A DNA stretch of 34,306 bases from Acidovorax facilis (GTDB lineage Bacteria; Pseudomonadota; Gammaproteobacteria; Burkholderiales; Burkholderiaceae_C), in assembly GCF_023913775.1 (NCBI RefSeq), contig NZ_JAMXAX010000059.1, positions 1-34,306 of the forward strand, given 5' to 3'. A program made the position numbers and the translations under genes. Below are positions 25,139 through 34,306 of this stretch, piece after piece (positions within the stretch are counted from its first letter, which is position 1; each line of letters begins with the position of its first letter). Under the pieces are notes generated by a model. The model was given only the letters and a program-made list of their open reading frames with translations. It was not told where the DNA came from and did not search any database.

Positions 25139-26035
25139 TTACTTCAGCTGGGCCTTGAGCAGCTTGCCCAGTTCCGAAGGATTGCGGGTGATGATGAAGC
25201 CCGACTCTTCCATGATGGCCAGCTTGGCGTCGGCCGTGTCGGCACCGCCAGAGATCAGCGCGCCAGCGTGGCCCATGCGCTTGCCGGGAGGGGCCGTCAC
25301 GCCAGCGATGAAGCCCACGATAGGCTTCTTCATGTTGGCCTTGCACCACTGGGCGGCTTCGGCTTCGTCAGGACCGCCGATTTCGCCAATCATGATCACG
25401 GCGTCGGTGTCTGGATCGTCGTTGAAAGCCTTCATCACGTCGATGTGCTTGAGGCCGTTGATGGGGTCGCCACCAATGCCCACAGCGCTCGATTGACCCA
25501 GACCGACTTCGGTCAGCATGGCCACGGCTTCGTACGTCAGCGTGCCCGAGCGGGACACCACGCCGATGCGGCCCTTGCGGTGGATGTGGCCGGGCATGAT
25601 GCCGATCTTGATTTCGTCGGGCGTGATCAGGCCAGGGCAGTTGGGGCCCAGCAGCAGCGTCTTCTTGCCGCCAGCGGCTTCCTTGGCCTTCATCTTGTTG
25701 CGCACCATCAGCATGTCCTTGACCGGAATGCCTTCGGTGATGCAGATCGCCAGGTCCAGGTCGGCTTCGACGGCTTCCCAGATCGCGTCGGCAGCGCCTG
25801 CGGGCGGCACGTAGATCACCGAGACGGTGGCGCCGGTCTGCTGGGCGGCTTCCTTGACGGAGGCGTAGATCGGGATGTTGAAGATCGACTCGCCCGCCTT
25901 CTTGGGGTTCACGCCAGCCACGAAGGCGTTCTTGCCGTTCGCGTATTCCTGGCACTTCTCGGTGTGGAACTGGCCCGTCTTGCCCGTGATGCCCTGGGTG
26001 ATGACCTTGGTGTCTTTGTTGATGTAGATCGACAT
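25139..26035 (-). CDS. sucD: Succinyl-CoA synthetase alpha subunit (ADP-forming)
   Basis: TCA-cycle enzyme, alpha subunit, 298 aa. It binds CoA and carries the phosphohistidine: QGITGKTGQFHTEKCQEYA near 14-32 (CoA-binding start), GPNCPGLITP near 130-139, SRSGTLTYEA near 161-170, GIGGDP near 186-191, and the active-site H256 in RMGHAGALISG. Length matches E. coli SucD (289 aa) closely. GGACGAG precedes the ATG. It lies 53 bp after sucC on the same strand, the usual sucC-sucD order, and is followed by a strong terminator. Confidence 0.98.
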   Translation of the reverse strand: MSIYINKDTKVITQGITGKTGQFHTEKCQEYANGKNAFVAGVNPKKAGESIFNIPIYASVKEAAQQTGATVSVIYVPPAGAADAIWEAVEADLDLAICITEGIPVKDMLMVRNKMKAKEAAGGKKTLLLGPNCPGLITPDEIKIGIMPGHIHRKGRIGVVSRSGTLTYEAVAMLTEVGLGQSSAVGIGGDPINGLKHIDVMKAFNDDPDTDAVIMIGEIGGPDEAEAAQWCKANMKKPIVGFIAGVTAPPGKRMGHAGALISGGADTADAKLAIMEESGFIITRNPSELGKLLKAQLK

Positions 26036-26088
26036 GTTTCTCGTCCTAGTCAGTTGGGGACAGAGCTAAAGATCTGTCCCCAAGGTCA

Positions 26089-27249
<1,161 letters not shown>

Positions 27250-27344
27250 GAGGTCTCTCTCAGGGAAGGGTGGTAGTTACCCGTTTACCATGAACAGATG
27301 TCTGGCCGCGGGCTTGGGACATGGCAACCCGCGACTGTATCATG

Positions 27345-27373
27345 TTGCAACGCACCATCCTTGTGCCTAACTT
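27345..27373 (+). promoter_or_regulatory. Candidate sigma-70 promoter for argC
   Basis: TTGCAA (27345-27350), a 17-bp spacer and TAACTT (27368-27373) would start transcription near 27380, about 85 bases before the argC start. Confidence 0.45.
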
Positions 27374-27464
27374 ACACCCTGGGCTGGGCTGGTAGCCTTC
27401 CCATTCCCCCTTTTTCTCTTTTCTATTCCGGCAGCCGCTGCCGCCTTTTTGCAGGAGCACCTCC

Positions 27465-28397
27465 ATGTCCAAAGTCTTTATCGATGGCGAAGCCGGTACC
27501 ACGGGCCTGCAGATCCGCGAGCGCCTGCAGGCCATGCCGCAGATCGAGCTGGTCAGCATTGCGCCCGAGTTGCGCAAAGACCCGGCCGCCAAACGCGACC
27601 TGATCGCGGGGGTCGACCTGGTGGTGCTGTGCCTGCACGACGATGCGGCGCGCGACACCGTGGCCATGGTGGACGAGATCGAGCGCAGCTCGGGCCGCAA
27701 GGTCAAGGTGATCGACGCCAGCACGGCCCACCGCACGGCCGATGGCTGGGTGTACGGGTTTCCAGAACTCGCTGCATCGCAGGCGCAGGCGGTGCGCGAC
27801 GCCACCCGTGTCTCCAACCCCGGCTGCTACGCCACGGGCGCGATTGCCATGCTGCGCCCGCTGGTGGACGCCGGCCTGATCCCTGCGGACTACCCTTTGA
27901 GCCTGCCTTCGGTGTCGGGCTATTCCGGCGGCGGCCGCACCATGATCGAAGCGTACGAGGCAGGCACTGCAGCGCCGTATGAGGCCTACGCCCTGGGCCT
28001 GACGCACAAGCACATTCCCGAGATCCTGCGCTACACCGGCCTCACACGCCGCCCGGTGTTCATCCCCGCCGTGGGCAACTTCCGCCAGGGCATGTTGGTG
28101 CAGTTGCCGCTGCACCTGGACCTGCTGCCCGGAGCCCCCAAGGCCAGCGACCTGCACGACGCGCTGGCCGGTCACTACAGCCGCACCAACACGCCCGAGC
28201 AGTGGGTCAGCGTACTGCCGCCTACCGATGATTTGAAGCTCGCCGCCGACACGCTGACCGACACCAACAGGCTGGAGCTGCGCGTGTTTGCCAACGAGCA
28301 ATACCGGCAGGCCGTGGTCATCGCGCGCCTGGACAACCTGGGCAAAGGTGCCAGCGGCGCCGCAGTGCAGAACCTGCAGCTGATGCTCGGTCTCTGA
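27465..28397 (+). CDS. argC: N-acetyl-gamma-glutamyl-phosphate reductase, type 2
   Basis: Arginine biosynthesis: NADPH-dependent reduction of N-acetylglutamyl-5-phosphate to the semialdehyde. At 310 aa it belongs to the shorter type 2 branch, distinct from the roughly 334-aa E. coli form. The start [21 protein letters not shown] is the NADP-binding loop, DASTAHR near 84-90 follows, the active-site Cys121 is in SNPGCYATG, and SGYSGGGR near 150-157 precedes an [14 protein letters not shown] segment with the catalytic-region His. CAGGAG lies ten bases before the ATG. No other arg gene is adjacent. A good terminator follows at 28444. Confidence 0.95.
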   Translation: MSKVFIDGEAGTTGLQIRERLQAMPQIELVSIAPELRKDPAAKRDLIAGVDLVVLCLHDDAARDTVAMVDEIERSSGRKVKVIDASTAHRTADGWVYGFPELAASQAQAVRDATRVSNPGCYATGAIAMLRPLVDAGLIPADYPLSLPSVSGYSGGGRTMIEAYEAGTAAPYEAYALGLTHKHIPEILRYTGLTRRPVFIPAVGNFRQGMLVQLPLHLDLLPGAPKASDLHDALAGHYSRTNTPEQWVSVLPPTDDLKLAADTLTDTNRLELRVFANEQYRQAVVIARLDNLGKGASGAAVQNLQLMLGL

Positions 28398-28443
28398 ACC
28401 GCTACGGGTTTCCCCACCCTCCTGTCTGCCCGGCAGGTTTTCG

Positions 28444-28468
28444 ACGCGCCAGACCTGGCGCGTTTTTT
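28444..28468 (+). terminator. Terminator after argC
   Basis: A nine-bp stem ACGCGCCAG / CTGGCGCGT with a two-base centre (AC), directly followed by a run of T. Typical intrinsic terminator. Confidence 0.9.
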
Positions 28469-28485
28469 CTATGGGCGTCCCCGGC

Positions 28486-28506
28486 GGAATCGATTAAGCT
28501 GATTCC
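28486..28506. promoter_or_regulatory. Inverted repeat upstream of the Cache-CheW gene
   Basis: GGAATC-N9-GATTCC is a perfect six-bp inverted repeat about 55-75 bp before the start codon. It could be an operator. No regulator is known. Confidence 0.3.
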
Positions 28507-28560
28507 AGACCGCTGACCACGCCAGGCCCACTGGCGCACGCCGTATGTTTGGGGGGGCTG

Positions 28561-31254
28561 ATGGGTTTTCCACTGTCTTATGACATCGTGGCGCCGCAGA
28601 TGCGGTCGCTGCAGAAGCTCGAAGCTGCGTTGCAGCGCCTGGATCTTCGCTGGGAGGTCATCGACACCACTGCACGCATCGTGTGCCCGGGCGAGGCGGC
28701 GGGTTTCCTGCATACACTGGACCAGACGCGTACCGCGTTCGCCACGCTGGCCCAGGAGATGGTGGAGCACATTGCCACCACCCACCTGAGCAACCGCATG
28801 GGCGACCTGGCGTCCCGCGCCCAGGTGGCCATCGATATTCTGGTGCGCAACCTTTTCGAGCGCACGGCCGATGTCGGCTTCATCGCCACCGATGGACCGC
28901 TGGTGGCTTTTGTGGAGGCTGCGGCAGTCCAAGGCGACCCCGATGCCGCCACGCTGCTGCGCCAGCGGTTGCAAGAGTACCGCGCCAAATACACCGTCTA
29001 TGACGACATCCTGCTGCTGGATGCCTGTGCCCATCCGTTGCTGGGCCTGCAAGACCGGCAGGTGACCGAGGCCTTGGTTGTGCAGGAGCCATCGTGGTGG
29101 CGGGGTGCGATGGACAGGCCCGGTTATGGCGAGCACTACGGTGCCTCGGGCTGGTATCCCGGCGAAGGCGATCTGCTGCTGTATGTGCACCGCGTTGTAT
29201 CGGCGCAGGGGCGCGCCTGCGGGGCCGTGGTGCTGCGCTTTGGACTCCATTCCGAGCTGGAGTCGATCTTTGCCGACCTGCGCGACCCCGAGGACCGCGT
29301 GGCGCTGCTGCTCGTGGATGGCAGTGACCGTGTCATTGCGTCCAGCAAGCCCGCTGAATTCTCGGTGGGCGAGGTCCTGGCCACTGGCTCTCTGCAGTCG
29401 CTTGACGCCCGCCCTTGCACCCACCGGGGCCACGACTACCTGGCGCAGGCGCGCACCACCCGGGGCTACCAGGGCTACCAAGGCCTGCCCTGGCGGGCGG
29501 TGGCGCTGGTGCGGCTGGATGCGGCGTTCAAGGGCGAGCAAGGTATGCAGGAGTCTGCAGGGGGCGGTGGCGCGCCGGCGACGGCTGAGGCGGCGCGCAT
29601 GGAGGTGGATGATCCCATGCTGCGCGCCATTGTGGAACGCGCCCGCGCCATCGAAGAAGGGCTTACCCGCGTGATCTGGAATGGCAAGGTGGCCGAATCG
29701 GCGGTGAGTGCAGGCTCGTCGATCCATGCCGTGTTTGACCAGATCGGGCGCACGGGCAAGGACACCATTGCCGTCTTCGACGGTGCCATCCAGGAACTGC
29801 GCGGACTGCTGCTGGCAGGGCGCCGCGCCGAGATGAAGGCCCATGCCGGCCTGGCGGTCCGCATCATGGACCGCAACCTCTACGAACGTGCCAACGACTG
29901 CCGCTGGTGGGCGCTGTCCGAAGAACTGGCCCATGCGCTGGGTGACATCCAGGCGCGGGGCGCGCCCGGGCAATCAGCCGCTGCAGCACAGCGCGCGGCA
30001 CAGATCCTCGCGCACCTCAACAGCCTCTACACGGTGTACCGGCGCGTGGCGCTGTTTGACCGCCAGGGGCTCGTGGTGGCCGTGTCCTGCGATGCCAACA
30101 CGCTGCCCGCCGACCTGCAGCTGGATGCCGACCTGGTCCGGCGCACCCTGGCCTTGCAAGGTTCGCAGGCCTACGCCGTGTCGCCCATGCAGCCCCAGGC
30201 GCTGGCCGATGGCTTGCCCGCCTATGTGTACTGCGCCGCGCTGCGCGCTGCGCCGGGCGGCCCGGTGGTGGGCGGCATCGCGCTGGCTTTCAACTGCGCC
30301 ACCGAGCTGAAGGCCATGCTGTGCGACGCACTGCCGCAGGGCCAGGGCATGCGCGGCTTCTTCACCGATGCGCAGGGACGCGTGCTGGCCAGCGCTGACG
30401 AGGATGGCCCGGATGCCGCTCTGGGCGGTGCCCAACCTGTGCTGCCTTTTGTGGCAGATATCGCACGGGCCGCAGTGCCACCCGCCGCCGCAGGGCGGCA
30501 GCCCGGGCAGGGCGCAAGAACTTCCTCTGCGGCGACTGCGTCTGTCCTGCCCGCCACCGCGCAGCGCGTGCACTGGCAAGGGCGGGACTATCTGGCGGGT
30601 GTGGCGGTCAGCACCGGATACCGGGAATTCAAGCGCGACGATGGATACCGGGAACCCGTGTACTCCGTATTGCTGATGCCAGTGCAGCCCGCCGTGGCCA
30701 GCGGCGGTGCCCTGGCCTTGCCGCAGTCATCTGTGCAGGGGGCGGGCGGCAATGTACGCCGCTATGGTGTGGTGGCCTGTGGCGCTCTGCTGCTGGCCAT
30801 TGACAGCATGCACGTGCAGCAGGCCATGTCGGCCGCGCGCCTGGTGCAGGTGCCGGGCCCGGGGCAGCTGGCCGGCATGTTGGAGATTGCCCACGAAGGC
30901 GGCACCCGCATGGCGCCCGCCTATGATGCCTGCCGCATTGCGGGCCTGTCTGCATTGGCCGACCCTCGGCGGGCCGTGGCGGTCGTGGTCAAGAGCCAGG
31001 GCCGCCCGGTGGTGCTGTTGGTGGAGCGTCTGGTGGGCGTGGTGTCGCAGGACAGCGTGCACCCAGTGCCCGGCAGCGTGTCTGCGCATGCCCCATGGAT
31101 CACGGGCATCCTGAGCGACCGAGGCTCGGGCCAGGCCATCGTGTATGTGGTGGACCCCAATGGCCTGGATGCCCGGTGGGTGCCCTTGCCCCCCGAGGTG
31201 CTTGCGGCACCCTCAGCCAGCAGTACCTCTGCAGAGTTGACAACACAGCGCTGA
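28561..31254 (+). CDS. Soluble tandem Cache-like / CheW chemosensory protein
   Basis: An 897-aa protein with no signal peptide or membrane helix. It holds two related units. Unit 1 (about 40-335) contains NLFERTADVGFIATD at 97-111, then YTVYDDILLLDA. Unit 2 (about 375-720) contains NLYERANDCRWWALS at 439-453, then YTVYRRVALFDRQG. I read these as Cache-like sensor units because this pattern occurs in Cache domains of chemoreceptors. Residues about 731-880 resemble CheW (YGVVACGALLLAIDSMHVQQAM, then VKSQGRPVVLLVERLVGVV), the scaffold joining receptors to CheA. It is probably a cytosolic sensor-adaptor. No other che gene is in the window. I chose the ATG at 28561; a TTG at 28549 is the alternative. 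Confidence 0.8.
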   Translation: MGFPLSYDIVAPQMRSLQKLEAALQRLDLRWEVIDTTARIVCPGEAAGFLHTLDQTRTAFATLAQEMVEHIATTHLSNRMGDLASRAQVAIDILVRNLFERTADVGFIATDGPLVAFVEAAAVQGDPDAATLLRQRLQEYRAKYTVYDDILLLDACAHPLLGLQDRQVTEALVVQEPSWWRGAMDRPGYGEHYGASGWYPGEGDLLLYVHRVVSAQGRACGAVVLRFGLHSELESIFADLRDPEDRVALLLVDGSDRVIASSKPAEFSVGEVLATGSLQSLDARPCTHRGHDYLAQARTTRGYQGYQGLPWRAVALVRLDAAFKGEQGMQESAGGGGAPATAEAARMEVDDPMLRAIVERARAIEEGLTRVIWNGKVAESAVSAGSSIHAVFDQIGRTGKDTIAVFDGAIQELRGLLLAGRRAEMKAHAGLAVRIMDRNLYERANDCRWWALSEELAHALGDIQARGAPGQSAAAAQRAAQILAHLNSLYTVYRRVALFDRQGLVVAVSCDANTLPADLQLDADLVRRTLALQGSQAYAVSPMQPQALADGLPAYVYCAALRAAPGGPVVGGIALAFNCATELKAMLCDALPQGQGMRGFFTDAQGRVLASADEDGPDAALGGAQPVLPFVADIARAAVPPAAAGRQPGQGARTSSAATASVLPATAQRVHWQGRDYLAGVAVSTGYREFKRDDGYREPVYSVLLMPVQPAVASGGALALPQSSVQGAGGNVRRYGVVACGALLLAIDSMHVQQAMSAARLVQVPGPGQLAGMLEIAHEGGTRMAPAYDACRIAGLSALADPRRAVAVVVKSQGRPVVLLVERLVGVVSQDSVHPVPGSVSAHAPWITGILSDRGSGQAIVYVVDPNGLDARWVPLPPEVLAAPSASSTSAELTTQR

Positions 31255-31287
31255 CCGGGCCTGGTCTATGGACGCTGCCTGGTTTGG

Positions 31288-31770
31288 TCAGGTGGCGCCG
31301 CCAGGGTCCTCGTCATTCGTGTCGCCGTCCGTATCGCCCCCAATGGCTTTCTGGATGGCATGCATCGTGAAGCCGCGTGCCATCAGGAAGCGGACCTGGC
31401 GCGAGCGTTCTTTCATGTCCAGAGGCACCTGGCCAAACTTGCGCTGCCATACCTCGCGCGCGCGCTGCACCTCGGTGGCCAGCAGCGGGGCCGTGGCCTC
31501 GCGCGCCAGCTCATCGGCCACGCCCCGGGTGCGCAGTTCCCGGACCAGGCGGGCGGCACCCAGGCGGGGGCCCCGGCGATGCACCAGGGATTGGGCCGCG
31601 CGCTGGTCGCTCAGCCAGTCCTGCTCCACCAGCAGGTCCAGCAGGGCGGCCAGCTCCTCGGGACTCTCCGCGTGGGGTGCCAGCTTGGTGGCCAGCTCGC
31701 TGCGGGAATGTTCCCGCTGGCTCAAAAGGCGCAGGGCCCGGCCCTTGAGCGAGAGCGTGGTGAATCCCAT
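31288..31770 (-). CDS. recX: Regulatory protein RecX
   Basis: A 160-aa helical protein that binds RecA filaments and limits recombinase activity. Family pattern: LKGRALRLLSQREHSRSELATKL at the N-terminus, then LLDLLVEQDWLSDQRAAQSLVHRR near 43-66, GAARLVRELRTRGV near 71-84, and RQVRFLMARGFTMHAIQKAI near the end. Length is normal. It lies 82 bp after recA on the same strand, the standard recA-recX order. A dispersed palindromic repeat between them may reduce read-through, keeping RecX below RecA. The C-terminal 16 residues are acidic and variable. Confidence 0.95.
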   Translation of the reverse strand: MGFTTLSLKGRALRLLSQREHSRSELATKLAPHAESPEELAALLDLLVEQDWLSDQRAAQSLVHRRGPRLGAARLVRELRTRGVADELAREATAPLLATEVQRAREVWQRKFGQVPLDMKERSRQVRFLMARGFTMHAIQKAIGGDTDGDTNDEDPGGAT

Positions 31771-31783
31771 GAATCTCTGTGCT

Positions 31784-31846
31784 TCAAATTTGATAGCTGT
31801 CAGCGCTTGTCAATCAAGCGCTGGAGGCCTATTTTGTTTGAAGTTT
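31784..31846 (-). repeat. Dispersed repeat copy D, between recA and recX
   Basis: Core at 31802-31822 is AGCGCTT-N7-AAGCGCT. On the minus strand it is preceded by TAGGCCTCC and followed by GACAGCTATCAAATTTG, closely matching copies B and C. Its hairpin lies in the recA-recX spacer, where an attenuator is expected. Confidence 0.85.
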
Positions 31847-31852
31847 CGGAGT

Positions 31853-32929
<1,077 letters not shown>

Positions 32930-32990
32930 GAGAAAACTCCTTGAAAAACAACAGGTTGGATGTTTGCATTGCTCTGCAATTAATCACAGG

Positions 32991-33006
32991 CTGGATGCTT
33001 GAACAG
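32991..33006 (-). promoter_or_regulatory. lexA box: SOS box (LexA site) upstream of recA
   Basis: On the minus strand CTGTTCAAGCATCCAG fits the CTGT-N8-ACAG LexA consensus with one mismatch (CCAG for ACAG). Position, 62-77 bp before the recA start, suits repression of its promoter. Confidence 0.7.
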
Positions 33007-33047
33007 TAGTTTATGCGAGCTATTGGAAGGCATTCAAGGATAATTTA

Positions 33048-33062
33048 GTCAGTTTGCCTGAC
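33048..33062 (+). promoter_or_regulatory. Candidate MarR operator
   Basis: GTCAG-TTTGC-CTGAC is a perfect five-bp inverted repeat ending nine bases before the MarR-type start codon at 33072. A GATAAT -10-like hexamer lies just upstream at 33039-33044. Location suggests autorepression. Confidence 0.45.
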
Positions 33063-33071
33063 AATTCGGTG

Positions 33072-33584
33072 ATGCCTGATTTGTCCCTTCCATCCCCTGC
33101 CGAAGACGGCTGGCGCCAGACCCACCTGGGCCGCCTGTTCGGCCACGCCATGCGCCGTTTCGACGCGCGCGTGCTGCAGCTCATGGCGCACAACGTGGAA
33201 GTGCCGCTGGCGCTGTCCAACCTGGCCGCGCGCGACCAGGTGAGTGCAGCCCATGTGCACATCACGCGCCACCTGGCGCTGCCGGGCGACCGGCTGACTG
33301 ACCTGGCCCAGCGTGCGGGCATGACCAAGCAGGCCATGGCCAACCTGGTGGACCAGTGCGAGGCCTGGGGTCTGGTCACGCGCGAGGCCGACCCGCTCGA
33401 CGCGCGCGCGCGCCGCGTGTGTTTCACGACCACGGGCCTGGCGTGGCTGCAGGCGTTCCGGGATGCCGTGGCACAGGCAGAAGCCGAGTTCCGGACCGAA
33501 GTAGGCCACGACGTGGCCACCGTGGTGGCCATTGGACTGGAGGCCTATGCGGGCGGCGATGGGGCCGGTACGTTGATGCGCTGA
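33072..33584 (+). CDS. MarR-family transcriptional regulator
   Basis: A 170-aa winged-helix regulator. The helix-turn-helix is in GDRLTDLAQRAGMTKQAMANLVDQCEAWGLVTR (about residues 71-103), followed by the beta-wing READPLDARARRVCFTTTG with its Asp-Arg pair. Flanking helices would form the dimer and ligand site. I chose the ATG at 33072; a TTG at 33054 would add six residues and overlap the palindrome. It is divergent from recA and shares the intergenic region. The ligand and other targets are unknown. The C-terminal residues are less conserved. Confidence 0.9.
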   Translation: MPDLSLPSPAEDGWRQTHLGRLFGHAMRRFDARVLQLMAHNVEVPLALSNLAARDQVSAAHVHITRHLALPGDRLTDLAQRAGMTKQAMANLVDQCEAWGLVTREADPLDARARRVCFTTTGLAWLQAFRDAVAQAEAEFRTEVGHDVATVVAIGLEAYAGGDGAGTLMR

Positions 33585-33591
33585 ACCCGGG

Positions 33592-34107
33592 TCAGGCGGC
33601 TGCGCCCGTTGCCAATGGCACCTGGGCCTGCGCTGCAGCCGCCAGCTGGCCTGCGTCGATGCCCATGGCACGCAGTGTGCGCGCCGCCACGCCTTGCGGC
33701 ATGGTGGCCACCACTGCCACTACGTGGGCCCCCAGAAGGGGGCCGCCCTGGTCCTTGCGGGAGCGCGCGAGCGTCTGCATGACCTCCTGGCCCGAGGGCT
33801 GGGCCCGGTAGAGGCCTGGAACCGGTGGCGCGAGGGCCTGTGCCTGCGGCAGGGGCGCATTCAGTCCCATGTCCTGGAGCGCATCGCGGTACTGCTGCTC
33901 GATCGCATCCCGCACGGCGGCGGGGTCGGCCCCCACGCTCTCCAGCGCACGCCGGGCCGACCCCTCGGGAAGATCGATGGCGGCCAGCAGAAAATGCTCG
34001 GCCCCCGGTGCGGCCTGGCCGCTTGCGCGGGCATGGGCCTCGGCGCTGGTGCACAGGCAGCTCAGCGTGCGCATGCTCTGGAAGCGGTGTTGCAATTGGC
34101 GAAACAT
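33592..34107 (-). CDS. Clp N-terminal domain protein
   Basis: A 171-aa protein with one Clp-N-type double helical repeat and no ATPase domain. The first repeat is seen in SAEAHARASGQAAPGAEHFLLAAIDLPEGSARRAL (about 21-55), and a second, weaker one in SGQEVMQTLARSRKDQGGPLLGAHVVAVVA (about 104-133). Clp-N domains bind substrates or adaptors of ClpA/ClpC. Alone they may act as an adaptor or a decoy. AAGGAG lies just before the ATG. The gene starts 15 bp after the stop of the upstream HTH gene, so the two are almost certainly one operon. Confidence 0.85.
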   Translation of the reverse strand: MFRQLQHRFQSMRTLSCLCTSAEAHARASGQAAPGAEHFLLAAIDLPEGSARRALESVGADPAAVRDAIEQQYRDALQDMGLNAPLPQAQALAPPVPGLYRAQPSGQEVMQTLARSRKDQGGPLLGAHVVAVVATMPQGVAARTLRAMGIDAGQLAAAAQAQVPLATGAAA

Positions 34108-34122
34108 GGCGAGAACTCCTTC

Positions 34123-34306
34123 TCAAGAACGGAACGTCTGTGGGGCCTGGGGCATGTGGGGTGACAGGCGCTTGTGCGCTGCCTGCTTGCTCACGCCCAG
34201 GGCCTGGGCGATCTGCGTCCACGACCACCCCTGCTCCAGCGCCGCGGTCACGGCAGCGGTTTCCAGCCGGTCGGCCATCAGGCGCAGGGCGACTACGGCA
34301 GCCAGC
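34123..34306 (-). CDS. Helix-turn-helix protein, 5' end outside the window
   Basis: Sixty codons before TGA at 34123-34125 are visible, continuing off the right edge. They read LAAVVALRLMADRLETAAVTAALEQGWSW-type sequence into TQIAQALGVSKQAAHKRL, a clear helix-turn-helix recognition unit, then a short Pro-rich tail. It is probably a small DNA-binding protein or regulator. With the Clp-N gene 15 bp downstream, it forms a two-gene unit I believe is conserved in Comamonadaceae. The start is not visible. Confidence 0.8.
   Translation of the reverse strand, partial: LAAVVALRLMADRLETAAVTAALEQGWSWTQIAQALGVSKQAAHKRLSPHMPQAPQTFRS

Noticed and set aside
28402..29973. Minus-strand frame of 523 codons opposite the Cache-CheW gene
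   Set aside because: Antisense shadow, Arg/His/Gly-rich, and it would run through the argC terminator.

Overview
The window looks like a chromosomal segment of a Burkholderiales bacterium of the Comamonadaceae, most like Acidovorax or a close relative. I infer this from high GC, the gene families and their order (type-2 argC, TfpX/TfpZ beside a type IVa pilin, DUF3717-DUF1289, HTH plus Clp-N pair), and from an AGCGCTT-N7-AAGCGCT intergenic repeat that I recall as common in that family. No database was searched.

Layout. 1-4649: a TRAP transporter operon (dctQ, dctM, dctP, minus strand) preceded by a TetR regulator, then a YibF-like glutathione S-transferase. The left edge carries a perfect 48-bp inverted repeat that includes the end of dctP and apparently the end of a second, convergent dctP-like gene. 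4769-7810: purB, a yaeQ homologue, and two small minus-strand proteins (DUF2007; DUF3717-DUF1289). 7897-9569: a yybP-ykoY (Mn2+) riboswitch, a YjbE/TerC-type membrane protein, a strong terminator and a conserved unknown. 9656-12197: a four-helix membrane protein (PF04020), a BepA-like M48 protease, and moaC broken by a nine-G run. 12282-17485: a 1002-aa fused MFS/spermidine-synthase-like protein, a TfpX/TfpZ pilin accessory protein and a pilin with a good sigma-54 promoter, then about 640 bp of decayed, mostly non-coding DNA with one small pseudogene.

17486-24770 (minus strand) is the most striking region. It is a tightly spaced five-gene set: CHASE2-TPR-Ser/Thr kinase, PP2C phosphatase (4-bp overlap with the kinase), tandem FHA protein, CHASE2 class III adenylate cyclase, and a metallo-beta-lactamase-fold protein carrying the class II cyclic-nucleotide phosphodiesterase motif. 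It reads as a module joining protein phosphorylation to cAMP synthesis and breakdown, with the same kind of extracytoplasmic sensor on both enzymes.

25139-34306: sucD-sucC (minus), argC type 2, a large soluble protein with two Cache-like units and a CheW domain, recX-recA with an SOS box, a divergent MarR regulator, and an HTH protein (cut by the window edge) followed by a Clp-N domain protein. I found no tRNA, rRNA, CRISPR array, intact insertion sequence or prophage.
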